Positions 1 to 7,918 of a stretch of DNA of 64,000 nucleotides are shown piece by piece. How positions within the stretch are numbered: the first letter of the stretch is position 1; every line of letters starts with the position of its first letter. The stretch is from positions 124,001 through 188,000 of the forward strand of contig NZ_AUEQ01000014.1 in NCBI RefSeq assembly GCF_000426065.1, given 5' to 3'. Position numbers and translations under genes: made by a program. The notes below the pieces were generated by a model. It ran no database searches. It was given only the letters and a program-made list of their open reading frames with translations, and was not told the DNA's origin. This stretch comes from Mycobacterium sp. URHD0025. GTDB lineage: Bacteria; Actinomycetota; Actinomycetes; Mycobacteriales; Mycobacteriaceae.

Positions 1-1
1 G

Positions 2-37
2 GCCAACGCCAAAGCCGTTTCCGGCGCACGTGACTGA
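2..37 (+). CDS. 3' tail of an upstream gene (partial)
   Basis: The first bases hold an open frame that reads ANAKAVSGARD and ends in TGA at 35-37. It lies 40 bases before the first complete gene and on the same strand, so it could be the end of an upstream member of the same operon. Too little is present to name a family, and the frame is supported only by being open and by its position. Confidence 0.3.
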   Translation, partial: ANAKAVSGARD

Positions 38-77
38 ACGCCGAGACGAACGGCCCACGAAAATAGGAGAGCACACA

Positions 78-1268
78 GTGTCGGGCGGTATGAACTTCGA
101 ACTCACCGAGGACCAGCAGCTGATTCGCAAATCCGTTGCGGAGCTGGCGGGCAAGTTCGACGATCACTATTGGATGACCAAGGACCAGGCCCACGAGTTC
201 CCGCAGGAGTTCTACGACGCCGTCGCCGGCGGGGGCTGGCTCGGGATGACCATCCCCGAGGAGTACGGCGGCCACGGGCTGGGAATCACGGAGGCCACCA
301 TCCTCGCCGAGGAGGTGGCCCGGTCCGGTGGGGCGATGAACGCGGCCAGTGCCATTCACATGTCGATCTTCGGCATGCAGCCCGTGGTGGTGTATGGCTC
401 CGAGGAGATGAAGAAGGAGACGCTGCCGCGCATCGTCAACGGTGATCTGCACGTGTGCTTCGGAGTCACCGAACCCGGTGCAGGCCTGGATACTTCGCGG
501 ATCACCACGTTCGCCAAGAAAGATGGCGGCGATTATGTCGTCAACGGTCGCAAGGTGTGGATCTCCAAAGCCCTTGAGTCCGAGAAGATTCTGCTGCTCA
601 CGCGCACCGAGTCCCGCGAGGACGTGGCGAAGCGCGGAGGAAAGCCGACCGACGGCCTCTCGCTGTTCCTGACCGATCTCGACCGCGAACACGTCGAGAT
701 CCGACCCATCAACAAGATGGGCCGAAATGCGGTGAGCTCCAACGAGTTGTTCATCGACGATTTGCGGGTGCCCGCCGAACACCTGATCGGCGAGGAAGGC
801 AAGGGGTTCAAGTACATCCTGCACGGGCTCAACCCGGAGCGGATGCTGATCGCCGCCGAGGCGCTGGGCATCGGCCGGGTGGCGTTGGACCGTGCGGTCA
901 AGTACGCCAACGAGCGCGTGGTGTTCGACCGGCCGATCGGCATGAACCAGGGCATCCAGTTCCCGCTGGCCGACTCGCTGGCCCGCCTCGATGCCGCCGA
1001 GCTGATCCTGCGCAAGGCCACCTGGCTCTACGACAACGGCAAGCCGTGCGGACGTGAGGCCAACATGGCCAAATACCTTTGCGCCGACGCCGGATTCGGT
1101 GCGGCGGACCGTGCACTGCAGACCCATGGCGGGATGGGTTACTCAGAGGAGTACAACATCTCTCGGTTCTTCCGGGAGTCTCGACTGATGAAGATCGCAC
1201 CGGTGAGCCAGGAGATGATCCTGAACTTCCTTGCCGCCAACGTTCTCGGCCTGCCGAAGAGCTACTGA
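78..1268 (+). CDS. Acyl-CoA dehydrogenase (IVD/LCAD-like)
   Basis: FAD-dependent alpha,beta-dehydrogenation of an acyl-CoA in the cytosol. GTG at 78 was chosen because AGGAGA lies at 65-70; an ATG at 90 and one at 30 are also in frame. The 396-residue product has the usual three ACAD domains. FGVTEPGAGLD is the flavin-binding strand, VWIS follows, and QTHGGMGYSEE is near the C-terminus. The medium-chain-type Glu (YEGT) is absent (IAPVSQEM instead), so the likely base is Glu254 in NPERMLIAA, as in isovaleryl-CoA-type enzymes. The next gene starts 17 bases after the stop, so the two are probably co-transcribed. Substrate unknown. Confidence 0.93.
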   Translation: MSGGMNFELTEDQQLIRKSVAELAGKFDDHYWMTKDQAHEFPQEFYDAVAGGGWLGMTIPEEYGGHGLGITEATILAEEVARSGGAMNAASAIHMSIFGMQPVVVYGSEEMKKETLPRIVNGDLHVCFGVTEPGAGLDTSRITTFAKKDGGDYVVNGRKVWISKALESEKILLLTRTESREDVAKRGGKPTDGLSLFLTDLDREHVEIRPINKMGRNAVSSNELFIDDLRVPAEHLIGEEGKGFKYILHGLNPERMLIAAEALGIGRVALDRAVKYANERVVFDRPIGMNQGIQFPLADSLARLDAAELILRKATWLYDNGKPCGREANMAKYLCADAGFGAADRALQTHGGMGYSEEYNISRFFRESRLMKIAPVSQEMILNFLAANVLGLPKSY

Positions 1269-1284
1269 GGAGATATCGAGTTCA

Positions 1285-2100
1285 ATGAGGACCTATTTCG
1301 ACCTGACCGGGCGTTCGGCGCTGGTCACCGGGGCCGGTGCCGGGATCGGCGCCGCCGTCTCCGAGGCGCTGGCCGCTGCCGGCGCGTCCGTACTGGTGAC
1401 CGACATCAGCGGTGAGGCGGCCGCCAAGGTCGCAGACCGGATCAACGCCGCCGCCGGAGGCGGCAAATCCAGCACCGCCGCCGGAGGCGGCAAATCCGGC
1501 ACCGCCGCGGCAGGCAAGGCCGATAGTGCCGCGCTGGACGTCAGCGACCGCGACGCCGCGGAAGCCGCCGCCGCCCAGGCCGCCGCACTCACCGAGGGCA
1601 ACCTGCACATCGTCGTCAACAATGCCGGCGTGACCGCGCCGGCGATGTTCCCCAAACTGACCGACGAGACGTTTCGGCTCACATTCGACATCCACGTGAT
1701 GGGCACGTTCCATGTCACGCAGGCCGCGCTGCCGCACATCCCGACCGACGGCACAGGGCGCATCATCAACGTCACCTCGGCCGCGGGTATCACCGGGACG
1801 TTGGGCCAGGTGAACTACTCGGCGGCCAAGGCCGGCCTGATCGGCATCACCAAATCCCTGGCACGTGAGCTGGCGACCAAGAACATCATGGTCAACGCCC
1901 TGGCGCCGCTGGCCGCCACACCGATGACGGAAACCATCCGTACCAACGAGAAGTTCGCGGCCAACATGATGAACCGCATCCCGCTCAAACGGTGGGCCGA
2001 GGCCGACGAGGTCGCCGGTGCGTTCGTCTTCATGGCCTCCGACGCCGCGTCGTACATCACCGGGCAGGTATTGCCGGTCGATGGCGGCATGGTTATGTGA
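1285..2100 (+). CDS. Short-chain dehydrogenase/reductase with repeat insert
   Basis: NAD(P)-dependent oxidoreductase, probably a 3-hydroxyacyl-CoA or 3-oxoacyl dehydrogenase given its place between an ACAD and a thiolase. ATG 1285 follows a TGAGGAG ribosome site that overlaps the upstream stop. Visible motifs are TGAGAGIG (cofactor), NNAG, catalytic Ser in VTSAAG, YSAAK, and a C-terminal VDGGM. Between the Rossmann N-terminus and LDVSDRD there is a Gly/Ala/Lys-rich insert made of two near-identical nine-residue units (AAGGGKSST, AAGGGKSGT) plus a decayed third. Normal SDRs have only a short loop here. The fold should tolerate it as a surface loop. Confidence 0.92.
   Translation: MRTYFDLTGRSALVTGAGAGIGAAVSEALAAAGASVLVTDISGEAAAKVADRINAAAGGGKSSTAAGGGKSGTAAAGKADSAALDVSDRDAAEAAAAQAAALTEGNLHIVVNNAGVTAPAMFPKLTDETFRLTFDIHVMGTFHVTQAALPHIPTDGTGRIINVTSAAGITGTLGQVNYSAAKAGLIGITKSLARELATKNIMVNALAPLAATPMTETIRTNEKFAANMMNRIPLKRWAEADEVAGAFVFMASDAASYITGQVLPVDGGMVM
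1447..1510 (+). repeat. 27-bp tandem duplication inside the SDR gene
   Basis: A 27-bp unit starting at 1450 recurs at 1477 with one difference across the 27 bases, and a decayed third unit starts near 1504. The unit length keeps the reading frame and encodes nine residues each time. It looks like a young in-frame expansion. Confidence 0.85.
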
Positions 2101-2104
2101 CATT

Positions 2105-3355
2105 GTGAGCGAGTTTACGAGCGAACCCTCGACGACGAGCGGTTCCCGCCTTCCGCTGGCTGGTATCACCGTCATCGCGATGGAGCAGGCGGTCTCCGCG
2201 CCCATGTGCACCCGGGTGCTCGCCGACTTCGGCGCCCGGGTGATCAAGATCGAGAACCCCAAGGGCGGCGACTTCGCCCGTGACTACGACGATGTCGTGC
2301 TGGGCCAGGCGGCCCACTTCGTCTGGGCGAACCGGGGTAAGGAATCGGTCACGCTCAACCTGAAGTCACCGGAGGGGATGGAGGTGCTGCACCGGTTGCT
2401 GGATGGTGCCGACGCGTTCGTGTCCAATCTCGCGCCCGGTGCCACCGCGCGCCTGGGGCTCGGGCCCGAGGACCTCGAAGTGCGTCACCCGCAGGTGATC
2501 CCGGTCGAGATCGACGGCTACGGCCCCGGGGGGCCGCTGTCGCACAAGCGCGCCTACGACTTGCTGGTGCAGGCCGAGTCCGGGTCATGCGCGTCGACGG
2601 GACATGCCGGGATGCCTGCCAAACCCGGTGCGGCCGTGGCGGATATCACCACCGGTCTGTATTCGGCGCTGTCCATCATGGCGCTGCTGCTCGGCCGGGC
2701 CCGTAACGGCGACACCGGTGCCGCACCGGCCGTCGCGGTCAGCCTGTTCGACACGATGACCGACATCATGGGCTACCAGCTGACCTACACCCAGCACTCC
2801 GGCATCGACCAGATCCCACTCGGGATGAGTTCCCCTGCGGTGGCGCCCTATGGTGCCTTCGATACCCGCGACGGGCAGACGGTGGTACTGGGGACCACCA
2901 ACGACCGGGAATGGCAGCGGCTGGCCCGCGAGATCATCGAACGCCCCGATCTCGCCGACGACCCGCGTTTCGCCACGAACTCCGATCGCTGTGCCCACCG
3001 GGATGTGCTGAACAAGGCCATCGAATCCTGGTGTGCCGAACACGATCTCGACGACATCCAGCAGACCGCGGACAAGGCCGGCATCGGCAATTCGCGATAC
3101 AACCTGCCCAGCGAGGTCATCGCCCATCCGCACCTGACAGCGCGGGACCGATGGCGCCAGGTCGGTACACCGGAGGGCGAGATCGCGGCGCTGCTGCCGC
3201 CCCCGGTGATCAGCGGCCTGGAGTTGGGTATGGGTGCCGTGCCAGGGCTCGGCGAGCACACTGATGTCATCCTGAGCGGGCTCGGCCTGAGCGCCGAGCA
3301 GATCGCCGGCCTCCGTGAGCAGGGCGCCATCGGCCCGGCCTACTCGCGGTCCTGA
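2105..3355 (+). CDS. CaiB/BaiF family (class III) CoA-transferase
   Basis: Moves CoA between an acyl-CoA donor and a free acid; related racemases (alpha-methylacyl-CoA racemase) share the fold. GTG 2105 lies four bases after the SDR stop and gives 416 residues, the family size. The N-terminus carries the fold signature (LADFGARVIKIENP, then ANRGKESVTLNLKSPEG). The expected catalytic Asp is Asp152 in AYDLLVQAESG. Its position within a beta-oxidation operon suggests activation of a carboxylic acid intermediate or epimerisation of an alpha-methyl branch. The sequence does not decide between these. Confidence 0.9.
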   Translation: MSEFTSEPSTTSGSRLPLAGITVIAMEQAVSAPMCTRVLADFGARVIKIENPKGGDFARDYDDVVLGQAAHFVWANRGKESVTLNLKSPEGMEVLHRLLDGADAFVSNLAPGATARLGLGPEDLEVRHPQVIPVEIDGYGPGGPLSHKRAYDLLVQAESGSCASTGHAGMPAKPGAAVADITTGLYSALSIMALLLGRARNGDTGAAPAVAVSLFDTMTDIMGYQLTYTQHSGIDQIPLGMSSPAVAPYGAFDTRDGQTVVLGTTNDREWQRLAREIIERPDLADDPRFATNSDRCAHRDVLNKAIESWCAEHDLDDIQQTADKAGIGNSRYNLPSEVIAHPHLTARDRWRQVGTPEGEIAALLPPPVISGLELGMGAVPGLGEHTDVILSGLGLSAEQIAGLREQGAIGPAYSRS

Positions 3356-3375
3356 TCAACAGAGCGGAGATTCCC

Positions 3376-4533
3376 ATGCGCGAAACCGTCATCGTCGAGG
3401 CCGTCCGCACCCCGGTCGGCAAGCGCAACGGCGGCCTGTCCGGATTCCACGCTGCCGACCTGTCGGCGCTGGTGCTCAACGCACTGGTGGAGCGGGCGGG
3501 TATCAGTCCCGACATCATCGACGACGTGGTCTGGGGCTGCGTCTCTCAGGTCGGTGATCAATCCAGCAACATCGGCCGCTACTCGGTGCTGGCCGCGGGC
3601 TGGCCCGAACACATCCCCGGCACCACGGTCAACCGGGCATGCGGGTCCAGCCAGCAGGCACTGGATTTCGCGGTGCAGGCCGTGATGTCGGGCCAGCAGG
3701 ACGTGGTGGTCGCAGGCGGCGTGGAGGTGATGAGCCGGGTCCCGCTGGGGGCGGCCCGGGCCACCGGCACCCCGTATGGGCCGAAAGTGTTTGAGCGGTA
3801 TCGGGATTTCGCGTTCAACCAGGGCATTTCGGCCGAGATGATCGCCGAGAAGTGGGGCTTCGGCCGGACCCAGCTGGACGAGTACTCCGTTGCCTCGCAC
3901 GAGCGGGCCGCGGCCGCCCAGGACCGCGGTGCCTTCGAGCACCAGATGATCACGGTGTTCCCGGACCCGGCCGATCAGGTGGATCCGGTGGTCGCCGACG
4001 AGGGCGTGCGCCGCGGCACCACGGTGGAGAAACTGGCCGGCCTCAAGCCCGCATTCGCCGAGGACGGCGTGATCCACGCGGGTAACTCCTCGCAGATCTC
4101 CGACGGTGCCGCGGCGCTGTTGGTGATGACCGCCGAAAGTGCTGTCACGATGGGTCTTTCGCCGATCGCGCGGTACCGCGCGGGTGCGGTGACGGGAGCC
4201 GATCCGGTGTTGATGCTGACCGGGCCGATCCCGGCCACCGAGAAGGTGCTGCACAAGGCCGGTGTGCGTCTCGACGAGGTGGGCGTGTTCGAGGTGAACG
4301 AGGCCTTCGCCCCGGTGCCGCTGGCCTGGTTGGCCGAGACCGGAGCCGACGACGCCAAATTGAACCCGCTCGGCGGTGCCATCGCGCTGGGGCACCCGCT
4401 CGGCGCGTCCGGGGCGGTGTTGATGACGCGGATGATCAACCACATGCGCGACAACGGGATTCGTTACGGGTTGCAGACCATGTGTGAGGGCGGCGGCACT
4501 GCCAACGCCACGCTGGTCGAACTCATCGACTGA
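3376..4533 (+). CDS. Acetyl-CoA acetyltransferase / 3-ketoacyl-CoA thiolase
   Basis: Degradative thiolase that cleaves a 3-oxoacyl-CoA with free CoA. The 385-residue length is typical. The nucleophile is Cys89 (NRACGSSQQ), His340 lies in GGAIALGHPLGASG and the second Cys370 in CEGGGTANA, so the active site is complete. NEAFAP is also present. ATG 3376 has a GGAGA site 5' of it, and the gene follows the CoA-transferase by 20 bases. The VIVEAVRTPVGKRNG start resembles the FadA5/FadA6 group of mycobacterial steroid thiolases; that assignment is inference. Confidence 0.94.
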   Translation: MRETVIVEAVRTPVGKRNGGLSGFHAADLSALVLNALVERAGISPDIIDDVVWGCVSQVGDQSSNIGRYSVLAAGWPEHIPGTTVNRACGSSQQALDFAVQAVMSGQQDVVVAGGVEVMSRVPLGAARATGTPYGPKVFERYRDFAFNQGISAEMIAEKWGFGRTQLDEYSVASHERAAAAQDRGAFEHQMITVFPDPADQVDPVVADEGVRRGTTVEKLAGLKPAFAEDGVIHAGNSSQISDGAAALLVMTAESAVTMGLSPIARYRAGAVTGADPVLMLTGPIPATEKVLHKAGVRLDEVGVFEVNEAFAPVPLAWLAETGADDAKLNPLGGAIALGHPLGASGAVLMTRMINHMRDNGIRYGLQTMCEGGGTANATLVELID

Positions 4534-4548
4534 CGTCAGGGAGAAGTA

Positions 4549-5697
4549 GTGCAACGCAATCTGTTCACCGAGGACCACGAGGCATTCCGCGCGCTCGCGC
4601 GCGATTTCATCGAAAAGGAAGTCGTCCCCGCCTATCCCGAGTGGGAGAAGGGTGGCCGGATGCCGCGTGACGTCTTCAAACACATGGGCGAGCTCGGCAT
4701 GCTCGGTATGGCGATCCCCGAGGAGTACGGCGGCGCGGGCGTCGACGATTACCGCTACAACGTGGTGCTGCAGGAGGAGGCGGCCAGGGCGTTGGTGACG
4801 TTGTCGACGGTGCGTACGCAACTTGAGGTGATCCTGCCGTACTTCCTGCACTACGCGAACGACGAGCAGCGCCGGCGCTGGTTCCCCGGGCTGGCCGCGG
4901 GCACGTTGTTGACCGCGGTCGCCATGACCGAGCCGGGCACCGGTTCGGACCTGGCCGGGATGCGCACCACCGCGGTCCGTGACGGTGACGAGTTTGTGCT
5001 CAACGGTGCCAAGACGTTCATCACCGGCGGTATCCAGGCCGATCTGGTGGTCGTGGTGGCGCGGACTTCCACCGACCCGGAGAACCGACGAAAAGGCCTG
5101 ACACTGCTTGTCGTCGAGGACGGCATGGCCGGGTTCGAGCGCGGTCGCGAGCTGGAGAAGATGGGCTGCAAGGTGCAGGACACCGCTGAGCTCTCGTTCA
5201 CCGACGTGCGGGTGCCCGTGGCCAACGTGCTCGGAGCCGAAGGCGAGGCGTTCAGCTACCTCGGACACAATCTGGCCCAGGAGCGGCTCACCGTGGCCGT
5301 CGGTTCGGTGGCGCAGGCACGTTCGGCGATCGCCGCGGCCATCGGCTACACCAAGGATCGGAAGGCGTTCGGTCAGCCGGTGGCCTCTTTTCAGAACACG
5401 AAGTTCGAACTCGCTTCGTGCTCCACAGAGGTCGAAGCGGCCCAGGCGATGCTCGACCGGGCGGTAGCGCTGCACGTCGACGGCGAGCTGTCCGGTGCCG
5501 ACGCGGCCAGGGTGAAATTGTTCTGCACGGAGATGCAGGCGCGGGTGGTCGATCGTTGCCTGCAGCTCTTCGGCGGGTACGGCTACATGATGGAGTACCC
5601 CATCGCCCGGCTGTATACGGACGCCCGGGTGGCGCGCATCTACGCCGGCACCAGCGAGGTCATGAAGGTGATCATCGCCAAGTCCCTCGGCCTCTGA
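4549..5697 (+). CDS. Acyl-CoA dehydrogenase
   Basis: Second ACAD of the operon, 382 residues, starting at GTG 4549 after CAGGGAG at 4537-4543 and 15 bases after the thiolase stop. AMTEPGTGSDLAGM is the FAD/substrate strand, FITGG follows, and QLFGGYGYMMEY is the C-terminal motif. The C-terminal IYAGTSEVMK has Ala where medium-chain enzymes have the catalytic Glu. Glu245 in AQERLTVA is the likely base. The two ACADs of this operon are not paralogous halves of one heterotetramer, since each has a complete active site. They probably act on different acyl-CoAs. Confidence 0.94.
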   Translation: MQRNLFTEDHEAFRALARDFIEKEVVPAYPEWEKGGRMPRDVFKHMGELGMLGMAIPEEYGGAGVDDYRYNVVLQEEAARALVTLSTVRTQLEVILPYFLHYANDEQRRRWFPGLAAGTLLTAVAMTEPGTGSDLAGMRTTAVRDGDEFVLNGAKTFITGGIQADLVVVVARTSTDPENRRKGLTLLVVEDGMAGFERGRELEKMGCKVQDTAELSFTDVRVPVANVLGAEGEAFSYLGHNLAQERLTVAVGSVAQARSAIAAAIGYTKDRKAFGQPVASFQNTKFELASCSTEVEAAQAMLDRAVALHVDGELSGADAARVKLFCTEMQARVVDRCLQLFGGYGYMMEYPIARLYTDARVARIYAGTSEVMKVIIAKSLGL

Positions 5698-5751
5698 GCG
5701 GGCGCATCCGGCGGTTGTGACAGCCATCGGAAAATTCTTCTCCTGAGACTC

Positions 5752-5781
5752 TTGTCACAGACGGTCAAACCAACCTACTGT
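5752..5781 (+). promoter_or_regulatory. Putative promoter of the TetR gene
   Basis: TTGTCA at 5752-5757 and TACTGT at 5776-5781 with 18 bases between them match a housekeeping-type -35/-10 pair. The -10 lies inside the palindrome at 5765-5802, as expected for autorepression. Confidence 0.5.
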
Positions 5782-5802
5782 GTGTTCACTAGGTTGGTTT
5801 GA
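5765..5802. promoter_or_regulatory. Perfect palindromic operator before the TetR gene
   Basis: Arms of 13 bases (5765-5777, TCAAACCAACCTA; 5790-5802, its exact complement) flank a 12-base spacer. It overlaps the -10 box and sits 12 bases before the TetR start codon. Symmetry, length and position fit a TetR-dimer (or pair of dimers) operator. No second copy was found by eye in the window. Confidence 0.75.
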
Positions 5803-5814
5803 CGAAGGAGTCCG

Positions 5815-6480
5815 GTGACTTCAGTGGCAGGGGCAGAGGCGTCTTCTGGGGGTGCACGGCCCTATGAGACGCTCCTGGCCAAGGGGGAAGACCGCAGGCA
5901 GCGGATACTTTCCGTGGCCGAGAAGCTGCTGGCTCGCAATGGCTGGCGCAACACCTCGCTGGCTCAGATCGCCAGGGAAGTCGGCGTCACGCCGGCCGGT
6001 CTGCTTCACCATTTCGAGTCGAAGGAGCAACTGCTCAACGCGGTACTCGATGCGCGCGATCTCGATGACGACACCCATGCCGACCGGTCCGGTGATCTCG
6101 CTCAGGAGATCAAGCGGGTGGCCGAACGGTTCGTCCGGGCGCCTGAGCTGGTCGGCACCTTCACCGTGCTCCTGGTCGAGAACATCCAACCCGATGCGCC
6201 ACTGCACGATCGTTTGCTGAAACGGCAACAGGCGGCGCGCGACATCGTCACCGACATCATCACCCGCGGCCAGCTCAGCGGCCGCTATCGCTCCGACTTC
6301 GACGCGGCCACCAAGGCCGTGGAGATCCTGGCATTCATCAATGGAATGGAGACCTCATGGCTACTCGATCCCTCGCTCCCGTTGACGGACGTGTTCAAGG
6401 GCTACGCCGAGACGCTGGGGAGGGACCTGGGGCGGGGCACAGAGCAGCCGGACGGCCGCAACGGGGCGGCCGGCCAGTGA
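5815..6480 (+). CDS. TetR-family transcriptional regulator
   Basis: One-component repressor of 221 residues. The N-terminal helix-turn-helix spans roughly residues 42-75 (SLAQIAREVGVTPAGLLHHF, then SKEQLL), and the variable C-terminal domain would bind ligand. GTG 5815 has GAAGGAG at 5804-5810. It follows the beta-oxidation operon on the same strand but has its own promoter and palindrome, so autoregulation is likely and control of the upstream operon is possible. No ligand can be inferred. The next gene follows after 14 bases. Confidence 0.92.
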   Translation: MTSVAGAEASSGGARPYETLLAKGEDRRQRILSVAEKLLARNGWRNTSLAQIAREVGVTPAGLLHHFESKEQLLNAVLDARDLDDDTHADRSGDLAQEIKRVAERFVRAPELVGTFTVLLVENIQPDAPLHDRLLKRQQAARDIVTDIITRGQLSGRYRSDFDAATKAVEILAFINGMETSWLLDPSLPLTDVFKGYAETLGRDLGRGTEQPDGRNGAAGQ

Positions 6481-6494
6481 GATTGGAGGACGAC

Positions 6495-6998
6495 ATGCGG
6501 TATCGGCTTGATGTGGTCGCCCCCTGCGTCGTTGACGCGGTCCGGTTCGCCGGTGGCTGGCTGGTGGACCGGGTGATGGCGGGGTGGGATGTCACGGTGC
6601 TGATCGGCGCCGACGAAGACGTCCGGCCCCTGACGATCCTCGGGGTGGAAACCATTGCCCTGGAGTCCGTGCTGGAGTCGTGGGAGGACCGCCCCCATCC
6701 GCAGACCGTCGCGGTGGCCGCAGACCTGTTCAACAGCGACGAGCGGGTGAGACGCGGCGTGCTCGGCGCGCTCGAGCAGGGGCATACCGAGGTGACGCTG
6801 TGGGGCGACGAGTGTCCGGCGGATCTCAGCGTCGACCCGGTGCGTCACGAACTGTCCGCTGCGGCACGGGCTTTCAAGGCGCAGGCACTCGCTGCCGTCA
6901 ACGATCCCGAGGCCGCTCTTGTCGGAAATACCGAGGCATTCCGATGCGGCACGATGGTCAGCCGCTCGGTGCCGGCCGACCTGATTCCGGCCAGCTGA
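6495..6998 (+). CDS. Conserved-looking hypothetical protein
   Basis: A 167-residue soluble protein with no signal peptide or membrane segment and no motif I recognise. ATG 6495 is preceded by TTGGAGGACG. The gene is 14 bases behind the TetR gene, probably the same transcript. The protein has a hydrophobic N-terminal third (VVAPCVVDAVRFAGGWLVDR, then a GWDVTVLIG strand) and an acidic middle (DEDVRPL, DECPADLSVDP). This could be a small alpha/beta domain. Function unknown. Confidence 0.75.
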   Translation: MRYRLDVVAPCVVDAVRFAGGWLVDRVMAGWDVTVLIGADEDVRPLTILGVETIALESVLESWEDRPHPQTVAVAADLFNSDERVRRGVLGALEQGHTEVTLWGDECPADLSVDPVRHELSAAARAFKAQALAAVNDPEAALVGNTEAFRCGTMVSRSVPADLIPAS

Positions 6999-7169
6999 CA
7001 AGAACGGAATTCTGCCAAGAGCAGATCAATTCCTGCCACCGGAATTAACCCTCTGACCAGGGTGTTTGATGTGTCAGATCGGCGAAATGCAGTACCGAGT
7101 CGTCGACTTGTGGAGCCGTAGCGCGACGCTCGACGCCACCCGGAGAACACATCGGAAGAGGGCACCACC

Positions 7170-7340
7170 ATGAAGAAGATCGGTTTCGCCACCCTGATCG
7201 CCAGTGGGCTGACTGCGGCGGTGTTCGGCTTGGCCGCTCCGGCACAGGCCGATCCCGCCTCGCCCGTCGGGCCGCACTACACCGTCGACAATCACGACGA
7301 GATCAACACCACGAACGGCTTTGTGGACCTTCCGTTCTGA
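7170..7340 (+). CDS. Small secreted protein (56 aa)
   Basis: A short gene with ATG 7170 and a GAAGAGGG ribosome site. The product has a textbook Sec signal peptide: MKK, a hydrophobic core (TLIASGLTAAVFGLAAP) and an AQA cleavage site followed by D at residue 28. Only about 29 mature residues remain (PASPVGPHYTVDNHDEINTT and a few more), with no Cys. A strong terminator follows 21 bases after the stop, so it ends a transcript. Small secreted proteins with very similar leaders are common in mycobacteria; their role is unknown. Confidence 0.75.
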   Translation: MKKIGFATLIASGLTAAVFGLAAPAQADPASPVGPHYTVDNHDEINTTNGFVDLPF

Positions 7341-7361
7341 CCCGTTCAGGCTGAAACGAAC

Positions 7362-7399
7362 TGAGGCCCTGCTCGAGGAATCGAGCAGGGCCTCATTTT
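7362..7399 (+). terminator. Rho-independent terminator
   Basis: A perfect 15-bp stem (7362-7376 with 7381-7395, starting TGAGGCCCTGC) closes a 4-base GGAA loop and is followed by TTTT at 7396-7399. It ends the transcript of the 56-residue secreted protein. The rest of 7341-7490 shows no gene. Confidence 0.9.
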
Positions 7400-7490
7400 C
7401 GGCTTGTGAAGGCGGAAACGGTCACAACGCGGCGGATTGCTGCTCAATACTGACCGCGATCCGCCGCACGACGACGGATCACCCGGTGCG

Positions 7491-7907
7491 TCAGCTGACC
7501 GGTTTCGCCTTTCGCTCGAACGCGTCGCGGTCCGCCTGAGGGCGCAGTGGATTCAGCGCGTAGACCACGCAGAATTCCTTGCCGGCGGGGTCGGCCATGA
7601 TGACCCACTTCCCGGGATGATCAACGAAGGAATCGTCGATCACCGTGGCGCCCAGACCTTTGAGGCGTTCCACTTCGGCATCCAGATCATCGGTGTGGAT
7701 GTCGAGATGGACTCCGGCTTGGCCGGAGTGCACATTCTGGACCACGACGCGGAAATCCTCCGACGCACCGTGGAGGATGCAGTAGTCGGGAGCTTGGCGT
7801 GGACGGTATTGCTCCGCGCCGAGAGCGCCGGCCCAGAAATCGGCGGTTGCGCCTTGGGCGTCGGACGGAGCGTCGATGATGAGTGTGTTCAGAAGGATGC
7901 GATGCAT
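7491..7907 (-). CDS. VOC/glyoxalase-superfamily protein
   Basis: A 138-residue protein of the vicinal-oxygen-chelate fold, which includes glyoxalases, ring-cleaving dioxygenases and isomerases. Signs are the paired beta-alpha-beta-beta-beta modules: NTLIIDAPSD with FWAGALGAEQY, then VHLDIHTDDLDAEVERLKGL and WVIMADPAGKEFCVVY. ATG 7907 lies 11 bases after the stop of the P450 gene upstream on the same strand, so the two form an operon. The usual metal ligands (two His, two Glu) are not all obvious, so an enzymatic role is uncertain. Confidence 0.85.
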   Translation of the reverse strand: MHRILLNTLIIDAPSDAQGATADFWAGALGAEQYRPRQAPDYCILHGASEDFRVVVQNVHSGQAGVHLDIHTDDLDAEVERLKGLGATVIDDSFVDHPGKWVIMADPAGKEFCVVYALNPLRPQADRDAFERKAKPVS

Positions 7908-7918
7908 CTGAACTTGCC

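Noticed and set aside
3340..5727. 795-codon open frame on the minus strand
   Set aside because: It lies opposite the thiolase and ACAD genes, which have clear motifs; high-GC codon bias keeps the antisense frame open. No ribosome site or family motif.
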